Origin: Bedellia somnulentella
Taxonomy: Eukaryota > Arthropoda > Insecta > Lepidoptera > Bedelliidae
NCBI GenBank assembly: GCA_963576735.1
Contig: OY755198.1
Location: 4,712,001 to 4,776,000 of the forward strand
Reading direction: 5' to 3'
DNA: 64,000 bases
The notes beneath the pieces were generated by a model, which was given only the letters and a program-made list of their open reading frames with translations, was not told where the DNA came from and made no database searches. Positions 11,045 through 20,900 of this stretch are shown here, piece by piece; position 1 is the stretch's first letter, and each line of letters begins with the position of its first letter. The translations under genes were made by a program, and so were the position numbers.

Positions 11045-11409
11045 GTCGACATAGAAAATGAAAACGTTCAACTTACTGGATGAAATACAACTTAAAATTA
11101 TATAATAATTCCTTATATAGTCATCACTTTTCAAAAACTTATTTAGTACCTAGGGTTATTGACTATGGATGGTGGCGAGCCCTTTTAGCATACTTGTTTT
11201 TTACTATGTTTTAATCCCAAAATACACAACTACGCTGATAATAATATATACTGATTATAATATTAATTCAGCAATCTGTAAGTACCTACCCGAGCCTTTT
11301 TCATAACATGTAGTTAAATAAATTGTTACATACTATTGTATGAGTAATGTAGTATAAGGTAATGAAACAAAACGCGTTTGTATTTTGTATTTATTTTTAT
11401 AATATGTCT
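11045..11409. other. Spacer between convergent Harbinger genes
   Basis: AT-rich with no gene. It probably holds the 3' ends of both transcripts. Confidence 0.5.
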
Positions 11410-12479
11410 TTAAGTATAGATTTGTATTAATTCCCTTAACACTTCAATCGCCTCAGGGTCAATTGCATTATTACCGTCGTTACCGTTATCTTCATTCTCT
11501 CTCTCGTTGTCACCGTTATCAACTGGATTATGATACGGAATGTAATATTGCACTCCTAGGCGTTTTTCTAAGTTGTGAAGAGTGACACACGCTAAAAATA
11601 TATGGCATGCTTTCAAAGGTTGACCACGGAGATGATTGAGACAGGGGAACTTTTCTTTTAATACTCCTAAAGCGTTTTCAACTAATCTTCGTGTACTTTT
11701 AAACGCTCGCAGAAATCGCATAACTGCTTCGGTTATTGGTATTTCAACTGGGCTGTTTGGTGTAATGAGCCATTTTTTCAAAGTATATGCACTGTCTCCT
11801 AACAAAATCGCATTTGGGAACGGCCTCCAATCATTCTCCCACTGTTGAAACAACACTCTTGCGTCATTAACGGATCCCGGCCATTTAGCACTAGCGTAAA
11901 AAAACTCTAAATTTGGCCCACAAACAAACAACCATGGTATTAATCGAATGCCCACCTTTGCGGTCAACGTACATGTACTCATGTCGCTGAGGTGAATAAA
12001 TGGGTATTAATGATCCATCAACGACTCCACCAATTTTTGGAATATTTGTAAATTCTCTAAATAAATGCGGGATAGCTTCGGTATTCTCCGGCCAGCGTAC
12101 TTCAATTCCAAACATTTCGTTGACAATTGCAGTCGTAACTCGTTTGATACACCGATGAATAGTAGCCTTTGACACTCCATGATTATCTCCGCTAACGTGA
12201 TATTGAGATCCCGATCCCATCCAATGCAGTATACAAAGAATTTGTTGGCAAAGCGTCAAAGCTTTGTTTCTTGGCGTTGGGTGTTCAATACGTGCACCAA
12301 TTCTATTTATTAAATATTCTACACTAACTTGACTAAGACGGAATTTTTCCTTAAATGAAAAACCCGTAAGATCAAAAGAAAAATTAATTCTCTCTTTAAA
12401 TCTTCTTAAATTATGTGCAAATTCATCAAGATCACTGTTACTATCACTAGCGTCACTACTACTCGCATGGAGAGCCATT
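11410..12479 (-). pseudogene. PIF/Harbinger transposase, one frameshift
   Basis: Reads from ATG at 12479 (MALHASSSDAS) to a stop at 11410-11412. It resembles HARBI1-type nucleases: an N-terminal helix-turn-helix region (VSKATIHRCIKRV), then the DDE core with VVDGSLIPI (first Asp), LGDSAYTLKKWL (second Asp) and RRLVENALGVLKEKFP (Glu). The frame breaks near 11925, where GTTT is repeated (a likely 4-base duplication), shifting the reading frame between NTMVVC and GPNLEFF. The catalytic residues survive on both sides, so the copy looks recently disabled. Confidence 0.85.
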
Positions 12480-12841
12480 TTGAAATACGAGTGTATCAAC
12501 CACGAAATACTACTTACAATTGTCACGCTAATCCGACATGTGCTCAATCTCATGTCAAGATTCAACGACAATTCTACAAATATGTCGACGAAAATAATAA
12601 TTATTGTTTCACAACACAATTGTAATACATACAATTGTAGCAAAATGCCTGTCAAGTTTGTAAGCATTTCTATAGAAAATATTTCATGAAATTGTAATAT
12701 GTCACAATTTGCTTGACAATTGTAGCTCGACATATGTCACTTACAATTGTAGTCGTGGTGAAATTGGAGCCAGGTTGATATACCTATAAAGTGCCTATCT
12801 AGTAGTAAAAGTACAAATTTGACTATAAATTACAGGTAACT

Positions 12842-13507
12842 ATGAATAAACGAAAAAAAGCAAAAAGTAGTTTAGCGGACTATAAACGTAGGAAATATGC
12901 AGAAGTCGAATCCGATCCAGAAGCTTATGAAGTAGCAAAAGAGAAAGAAAGAAGTCGATATCAAAGAAAAAAAAAAGATGGAAAGGTAAAATCAATCAAC
13001 CATTTATCAGCAAGAGAACAAAGGGCAAAGAGAAAGAAGTGGAAAGAAGCAGCAGAAAAATATAGACAAAAGAAAAAGGACCTGCAAAAGGAAATTGAAG
13101 TACCTGAAGCTGTATTTTTAATCGAGAATGAAAACCAGAAAATTGAAGCGACAAGCGCAGAGCAACAAAAGAGTTCTGATCCAATAAGCAATCATACGAA
13201 ATATGATATGAAATTTAGAAATTTAAGATACACAGAATTGAAAAAATGCAAAAAGCTAATGAAATTGATAGAAAAATTAACTTTTTCGACGTTTTTGAAG
13301 ATAGTAATTCAGGCAATCATTTTATCAAAAAAACGAGATATATTAAGCGTCTATAGGTAAGTACAAAAATTAAAGGGGTAACTTCGGGATTTTTTTTATT
13401 AAGTAAATCATGTAACTTTTTACGAATTTCACTAGAATAGATCCTTAACTAAAACATATATTTTTTTCAGAAACCTAAGAAAGATATTAAAAAAAACGAA
13501 ATTTTAG
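12842..13507 (+). CDS. Small basic protein of unknown function (outer element gene)
   Basis: ATG 12842 follows an acceptor (TAAATTACAG, ending 12835). The coding exon runs to 13356 (TATAG|GTAAGT), and a second coding exon from 13471 (TTTTTTTCAG|) adds about a dozen residues before TAG 13505-13507, for about 183 residues. Residues 1-85 are very Lys/Arg/Glu rich (DYKRRKYAEVESDPEAYE, ERSRYQRKKKDGKVKSI, EQRAKRKKWKEAAEKYRQKK), predicted helical and DNA- or RNA-binding in character. I do not recognise the family. Similar basic N-terminal segments occur in transposon-borne proteins, so it may be a truncated transposase. It sits between the inverted arms of the 1936-14271 candidate element. Confidence 0.5.
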
Positions 13508-14084
13508 AAAAACCTGGCCTTAGCCGAAAACTTTTTATTTTGTTGATTTAGTCCTAATCAGTTTTCTTAATTTCTTGTCGTATTTACCTTATCAAAAACC
13601 TAAAGATCTAATTACATAATTTATACTTTATTGATACTTATAAGACATTTCTAAATATTTGTTAAACTTTCTTTACCTACTATAATTTTGTAATACCCAT
13701 TATATAACAAAATTGGTCAAAATTTAAACCTAGGTTACATACTCTAGATAAAAAGGAAAGGAACCTCTGTTTAAGATAAATATTTTATAAATAGCCAAAA
13801 AAGTATTGTGATTTCATTAAAAAATATAATTTTGTAGTCTTCATCTATTTGTTTCATTTTATGTTAAGCAAATTATATCATCTTAGGGTAGATTTTTTAA
13901 TAGTCAGATAACAAATATCTGAAAATAAATTTACAGCTCTTTACTGTGAAAGCATCAATTTATTCTCCAGATATTTGTTATCCGACTATTGTACAACCGG
14001 CACTAAATGAAGGAATTAGTCATTACCAGTAACAATACATCATTACCAGTAGCAAGATTATCATTTCCATCCTATAGTCGTCAT
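13508..14084. other. Non-coding right part of the outer element
   Basis: AT-rich. Contains an inverted pair ATAACAAATATCTG (13908) / CAGATATTTGTTAT (13968) and CATTACCAGTA repeats (14027-14050). No gene. Confidence 0.5.
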
Positions 14085-14271
14085 TACCGTCTTTAAGTAA
14101 AATTTTAAAATGATTTTATTTTAAGAATATTAGGTTTCTGTAGGTGCCTTTTCGATAAATCACTTGTCTTTTTTGTGTTTTTTTATAACAAATCGACGAG
14201 GTATAAAAATTATCAAATTTAAAAAAAAGTTAAAAATTATTGTTGTAGAATCAATTTAAGTTGATTTACCC
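14085..14271 (-). repeat. Right inverted arm of the outer candidate element
   Basis: The reverse complement matches 1936-2130 (GGGTAAATCAACTT, AAAAGGCACCT, AAAATTTTACTT in the same order). It is followed outward by an imperfect CA tract to about 14332. Confidence 0.65.
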
Positions 14272-14349
14272 ACACACGCACATACACATGAACACACATG
14301 CATACACTCAAACACACACATACACACACACACTTACAATCGTTTGTTA

Positions 14350-14635
14350 CCTACCTTTATATAATATAATAATAGTAGCTTTCTGTATTAACTAACCTAG
14401 GCATAAGGAAGATAAAATAATTTAATTTAATTTTAGTTTTGATTGTGATTTTGATTTTAATTTTAATTTAAGTTATGTAATGATTTTTCATTTTAATTAT
14501 TTTCCGTCTTTCATGTATTCTATTGAAGAGCGGGGTTTTCTAACACAGGCTTTAAGCTTAAAAGAAGACCCCAACCAATTGTTTACAAATACTTGTTTTT
14601 ATCAAATAAAGAAATTTTGAATTTTTTTTTTGAAT
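14350..14635 (+). mobile_element. LINE-like 3' untranslated tail
   Basis: CTAACACAGGCTTTAAGC ... AAGAAGACCCCAACC ... AAATAAAGAAATTTTGA followed by an oligo-T-rich end, like the 3' ends of truncated insect Jockey-type LINEs. No coding part remains. Confidence 0.4.
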
Positions 14636-14817
14636 GGTATAATTTGGGTCATTATCTAGCATACTGCTAAATTTCATTCATATACATTATGTACTTTAGG
14701 AGCCTTTGTGCCTCAAACACACAAACATCTAAACTTTCACATTTACAATATTAAAAATATATTATATACTAACGACTATAATGAAACTCGTCCTTGACCA
14801 TTTTGTAATATTTTCAG

Positions 14818-14932
14818 TGGAATCCAATGTGATCAGTGCGGTGAGAAATTTGAGAAAAAACAACTTCTGATAGATCACATAGACTGGGTGCATTTGAAGA
14901 AAGTGAAGTATACATGTACTTTGTGTAATAAG
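14818..14932 (+). CDS. Zinc-finger gene, exon with fingers 1 and 2a
   Basis: Acceptor TATTTTCAG (ending 14817), donor AATAAG|GTGAGG. Encodes one full C2H2 finger and the Cys pair of the next (YTCTLCNK). Confidence 0.85.
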
Positions 14933-17900
14933 GTGAGGTTATTCTTCTTTGTACTCATGTAAAATTGTTTAAGTTTTTTTCTATTTGCTGTGTAGTGTCG
15001 GCTTAGAATAGCACTACCACATTTCTTCCGGGGTGTGTACGTAAGAGGCGACTAACGGTATTGGGGCTTTTAAGGGATTTTTGGGCGATGTGGTTGGAGA
15101 CCCATCACCAACAACCTTTATTTTACCATCTTTTCCTTACTCATCTTTCCAAACGTGTCTGAGGAATTTCGAATTCCTTAGCTCTGGCTACCCCTTCTAG
15201 GAATTTAAAGCCGTGAGTATATGTATGTAAGTATTTTTCTCACTTTTCACCTATCTGATCTTATGGTATATTAAATTAATCTGTTATTAGTTAGTTTTTA
15301 ATCAATTAGTTATTCTAACCATAAATAATTTAAGATCACCCCCCTTCCAGTTACATTAACTCATTCATGAATTAATTCACTCATGTCGATATCACTCATA
15401 TCTCATTCTGTTACTGGCCTTATGTATCAAATATATTTACGGTAGTGTTTTTTATTTTCGCTGTTGGTGTTCCTTAAATAACTAAGGGCCAGTTTCACCG
15501 CGTTCAGATAGTTATCTGCCACATCACGTTATCTGATGAATAAAAGTGGCTGATATATTTTGTAGGTTTCACCATCTATCTATTAGATAAATTACCCGTT
15601 AGTTAAATTTACCTTCCAGATAAGAATAAACAAGACGGCAACGTCGCTTTAATGCGCTTAGTTTTAATATTTGTAAATTAAGTCTTATTAAAAACATTTT
15701 GAATTGTCATAAAACCAACAGTTTTACTAAAAATACAATCAGAAACAATGTTTTATATTTAGAAAAATGCTTTTAAATGTTTGTTACCGTGTATATGTCA
15801 CACAATTATGAATTATGATTTAAGAGCTTTAGTGAGGAATGGAATCTCGAAACGCAACGCAAATGCTGTTGGGCAACCGAGTGAAGTGTTTGTTTGTTCA
15901 ACTTTGTTTTGCTTTTTTGCTGTATTGAGTTTCGTTTTTATAATTCACTATGGAAAAAAAATCTATCTATCTATGTTAACTTCACTCAGGAAGAAACGGA
16001 CTTGTTGGTGTCGCTTGCAGAGGCCAAAAAATATATGTTAAAAATTATTCCAAAAATTCAAATAGGTCCATGTTAGAGCACCTTCGTATTACAATTTGAA
16101 CATTGGTAAAGCAGTTTCATAATTTACCGTCTACAAGTGGCGGTAAATTATGAAAAAAATTAGAAATAAGTTTTTTATCTGCCAGATAGAATTTAACAGT
16201 CACTTGATGTGACTGATAAGATACCAGGGAGTTTATCTGCAAGATATCACTATCGGAGACCTGTGAAACCGAAATTTGTTATTTATCCGGCAGATAAGTG
16301 CCGAATTGAGAATCAGAGAGTTTATCTGTGAGTGGTGAAACTGGCCCTAAATAGACTAAAATAAATAGCTTTATTTTAATCACATACTAATGATCTTTTA
16401 TTATTTTCCCTGCACAGTCTTTCCAAACAGGAGTCACTCTGTCTAGCCATATGAAAGTGAAGCACGGTTGTAAATTAGGCGGGGAATTACTAGATGACGT
16501 GAAGAAAGGAAAAAATCTGTGTGAAATTTGCGGGAAAACTTTTACGGTAAGAATATTCAAAAGTTTTTTTAATTTCACAAAAAATATAAATTAAATAACA
16601 TAATTTACATACATACATATAATCACGGCTATATTTCCCTAGAAGGGGTAGCCAGAGCTAAGGAATTATAAATTCCTCAGCCACTTTTGGAAGTTGAGTG
16701 GGGAAAAGATGGTAAAAATAAAGGTTTTTGGTTATGGGTCTCCAACCGCATCGCCCAAAAATCCAATGAAAAGCCCCAATACCCTTAGTCGCCTCTTACG
16801 ACACCCGTGGGTAGAAAGGGGTAGCGACATTCTAAGCCGGCACTACACGGCTTATTTTATTGTAATTAATTTGTTGTGTAATGGCGGTTAAAAATAGCCC
16901 ATTTCTCCCGCGGATGTCGTACGAGGCGACTAGTAGTATTGTGGCTTAAAGTGATGGTTGATCGATGTGGCCGGAGACCCATAAACAACCACCCTCTGTT
17001 TACTAATCAATAAAGGATAAATAAAGGAAATAAAAATTTTTCAACACAGGTGGGAATTGAACCCGCGACCTCGGGTATACGCCCCCGTCGCTCTGCCATT
17101 GAGCTACCGTGTCAATGGCTGCTAGCGCGAAATTCTTCTATCCTTTGTTTCTTTTACTCTTTTAATAATTAAGAGTCATATTAGTTTTAAATTTTGATAA
17201 AATCTGTAAAGATTTTATTTCGAATAAAAATGTGGTTTTTTACTTCGATATACCATTGTCTTCCTTTCTTCCCAGTGCATATACTACAACTACTTAAAAC
17301 TTTTTTTCTCTCTTCCCAGTGCAAATATCTTCTCGACTACCACACCCCTTCCCACAGCGATACAACCACCTTCCCACAGCGATACACCCACCTTCCCATG
17401 CAGTACATGCGGGAAGGCGTACAAGACTTATTGAATATTTTCCTCGCTTAATTACTAGTGCTTATTTTTCTTCACTAAATCTTACCCAATATATATATAA
17501 TATTGTTTCTCTCTTCCCAGTGCGAATACCTTCTCGACTACCACACCCCTTCCCACAGCGATACACCCACCTTCCCATGCAGTACATGCGGGAAGGCGTA
17601 CAAGACTTATTGAATATTTTCCTCGCTTAATTACTAGTGCTTATTTTTCTTAACTAAATCTTACCCAATAAATATATAATATTGTTTTTCTCTTCCCAGT
17701 GCAAATATCTTCTCGACTACCACACCCCTTCCCACAGCGATACACCCACCTTCCCATGCAGTACATGCGGGAAGGCGTTCAAGACTTACTGAATATTTTC
17801 CTCGCTTAATTACTAATGCTTATTTTTCTTCACTAAATCTTGCCCAATTAATATATAATATTGTTTTTCTCTTCCCAGTGCAAATATCTTCTCGACTACC

Positions 17901-20900
17901 ACACCCCTTCCCACAGCGATACACCCACCTTCCCATGCAGTACATGCGGGAAGGCGTACAAGACTCGAGCCTCTCTTAGCTCTCACAAGAGATCTCATCT
18001 TGATCGGTTGTATCCTTGTTCTGTGTGCGGGAAGACTTTCAATGATCCTAGTAATCGGACGAGGCATTTTAAGTTTGTAAGTATATTTTTTATTCCGATC
18101 ATTAAAAAAACACGAAAAAAATCAATAAATAAGTATTATATTTTAACTCATGTTGTTTCTTAAACCTACAGTAGAAAAAACGCAATATAATAAATATAAA
18201 ACTAAGTTTATCATAAGAAAAAATATTTGCAATTAACATTACCATTTTTGCTACTTAAAAAGACACATCAAAATTGGTCCTAAAATATATAATACATATA
18301 ATAACGGCTATAATTCCCTAGAAGGGGTAGCCAGAGCCAAGGAATTATAAATTCCTCAGCCACTTTTGGAAGTTGAGTGGGGGAAAGGTGGTAAAATAAA
18401 GGTTTTTGGTGATGGGTCTCCAACCGCATCGCCCAAAAATCCAATAAAAAGCCCCAATACCCTTAGTCGCCTCTTACGACACCCGTGGGTAGAAAGAGGA
18501 AGCGAAATTCTAAGCCGGCGCACAGTGATTCGCGTAGAACAAGCTAGGTGGACAAAAGTCATTGTCCAATTTCCTGGAATTGATCGTTTTATGTTGTCAA
18601 GAACAACCCTATTATCTCATTTCCAAGAATTGATTGTGCAAAGTCCCGTTATGGCTTGCTAATGAGGTGTTAAAGGGTAAGTAATGACGATTATTACTAA
18701 TTTGTAATCGTCTCAGTTGCAATTTTGCCACACATTCGACAACACCTCATGACTTGTGCAGTAAACGAATCAGTGTTTTGTGCTATGGATCCTGTTAGTA
18801 CAGGTAAGAACATTATATTTTTATATAAATCTTACTCCTAGGTAACTAAATCCAATAAAATTTTACGGTCTAAAGGATAGTAGGAATAACACAAAAAAAT
18901 ATAATTCTTTATAATGTTTTATAGACTGCAACTTTTTGTCTCCACATGTCTCCGGGTTAGATTTTATATATGTCGTAGATCTAAGCCTAAACTTAATATT
19001 AAACATCATTCTCCATGCTCCTTTTTTGCTCTAACATTTTTTTTTATTTTTTTTACAGAGCAAGTGCTTAGTGTTTCGAAAATTGAATTTTTCGAAGAGT
19101 GGATCAAACACGATAAAGAAAACAGAAATTCACGCATTTTCGATTATCTTTCGGTTAAATTTGATCTCTCAAATATAACCGAAGTATCCTTGCGTGAAAT
19201 CACCAAGAGCATCGCTGCTAGTGGCACGAAAATCGCCCAGAAATGGAAAAGTGCTAGTCGCATTAGGGAAAGGTTTCTCTCTATGCATAAAACATGGCTG
19301 GAAGGCACAGACTTTCATTTCAAGGTGTCTGTTAACCCTCCAGTTGCCACCACTTCTACTGAGGGTGCTCAGCGACCGGGAAGACCTCAAAAGAGCTTTG
19401 AGGAGTCATCATATAAAACAAAAAAACGACGTGTGGACGGCATCGTTTCTGAATGGAGTGCAAAAGAGTTGGCAATTGCTGCAGAAGTAGCTAGTAGATC
19501 GGAAGGCAAGCGGAACGTTGCCCAAGCTATAAAGCGAGCGAGTGATGGAACAAGTGTTGAGCAAAATGTATCCTGCCCTAATGGAAGACTTCTCACCAAT
19601 ATTGAAGCGTGTGCCTATTATATGGACGCTAAGTGTACAAGTCACACGTACAAAGCTACGAGGAAGTGGGAAATGAAGGCGGGACATAAAGTGTTTCCAT
19701 CATACTATAGTATACGTAAGTGTTTTTTATCCTGTTATCCCCCTTCGGAGCACATTTCTGTAACGGAAACACGCGCAGAAATTAAGCTACAATCGATTTT
19801 AGACAAAACTGCTGAGAGATTAGTAAAAACACAGGAAGAAGTTATAAGAAGTGTGCTTCCACAAAATTCGTCATTCACTTTAATAAGTAAGTGGGGCTGT
19901 GACGGTAGTTCCGGCCACAGTACCTACAAACAGAAATTTGAAGATCATGAGGCCACAGATGAGTTCTTGTTCGTATTTTGTTTCGTGCCATTACGTTTAT
20001 ATCATGGTGATATAATTATTTGGCAAAATCCCCACCCTTCTTCGACAATGAACTGCCGTCCTATAAAATTTATATTTTCCAAAGAAACCACCGATTTCAC
20101 TGTAGCTGAAACTAATAAAGTGTTGGAAGAAGTTTCGCTCCTACTTCCAACACTATGTTCAGTTGGTGATACTCAAATTTCTGTTGAACATAATTTTATC
20201 TTTAGTATGGTAGATGGTAAGATTGGTAACGCGTTGACGGAAACACGCTCTTCTCAAACTTGTTATATATGCAAAGCAACACCAAAAATGATGAACGAGC
20301 CCTTAACGGACACTTTTAGCGTAGAACACGATTTTGGCTTTGGTTTGTCCACTTTGCATGCTTGGATTCGTAGCTTTGAGTGCTTGTTACACATTAGTTA
20401 TCGCCTTGACACCAAAAAATGGCAGGCCCGAAGTGCAGATGAAAAACAAAGTGTGAAACAGCGCTCAGACAAAATCAAGTTGTTATTTAAGAAAGAAGGG
20501 TTGATAGTGGACAAACCAAAGCCAGGATACGGAAACACAAACGATGGAAACACAGCGCGTAGATTTTTTGCTAATGCAGATAAGAGTGCAGAGATTACAG
20601 GTTTGAATGTTGAGCTCATAAGAAAATTTGATATTATCTTAAGAACCCTTGCCTCAGGCTATGATATAAATTTAGAGAAATTTGAAGAAGCTTGTCGTGA
20701 AACGCGTGAGCTGTATCTAAGTCTGTATTCGTGGTATTTCATGCCCGTTACCGTGCATAAGATCCTTGTGCATAGTGTACAGGTAATAAAGACAGCACTT
20801 CTTCCGATTGGACAATTCTCCGAAGAAGCCCTAGAAGCGCGTAATAAAGACCTGCGCCGATTTCGCTTGCACAATACGCGAAAGACGTCTCGCATTGCCA

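Larger units (their letters stand above)
2967..12770. mobile_element. PIF/Harbinger DNA transposon, interrupted by a LINE
   Basis: Terminal inverted repeats start GCTCCAATTTCACCA at 2967 and end TGGTGAAATTGGAGC at 12770, with CAG on both outer sides (2964-2966, 12771-12773) as a 3-bp target duplication. Subterminal ACAATTG motifs repeat at both ends. The element carries the two usual genes: a Myb-like DNA-binding protein (+) and a DDE transposase (-), convergent. A CR1-type LINE separates the left end from the genes. Confidence 0.75.
2784..12788 (+). mobile_element. tRNA-headed SINE, split by the Harbinger element
   Basis: The head at 2788-2860 has a 7-bp acceptor-like stem (ATGCTAG/TTTAGCAT), a CCGAGGCGGTTAAGGCG D-arm typical of Leu/Ser-type tRNA, and a T-arm GGGTTCGATCCCCC, followed by a non-tRNA body to 2963. 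The last few bases resume at 12774-12788. The outer flanks are a 16-bp direct repeat with one mismatch, AAGTGCCTTTCTAGTA (2768-2783) and AAGTGCCTATCTAGTA (12789-12804), of the size expected for retroposon target duplications. Confidence 0.6.
1936..14271 (+). mobile_element. Candidate outer DNA element with inverted arms, host of the TE nest
   Basis: Bases 1936-2130 and 14085-14271 are imperfect inverted copies of each other (each outer end reads GGGTAAATCAACT inward, followed by related GATTCTAC, AAGGCACCT and AAAATTTTAC blocks). TCATTCCCAG or CATTACCAG motifs repeat inside both arms. Between them lies a spliced gene for a small basic protein (12842-13507). The arms could be terminal inverted repeats of one old element or two separate opposite copies of a repeat. 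No target duplication was identified. Superfamily unknown. Confidence 0.45.

Noticed and set aside
17319..17870. CRISPR-like array
   Set aside because: Direct repeats of about 180 bases with exon and intron content in a eukaryotic gene; spacing and content do not fit a CRISPR array.
18356..18662. Small frames within SINE-A copies
   Set aside because: SINE-A has a chance open frame of about 60-75 codons on either strand, repeated in each copy; no start context or conservation pressure visible.
18914..19058. Transib transposase starting at ATG 18914
   Set aside because: That stretch is intron: polypyrimidine and ACAG acceptor at 19058, and a 19-base exon from ATG 18785 joins in frame.
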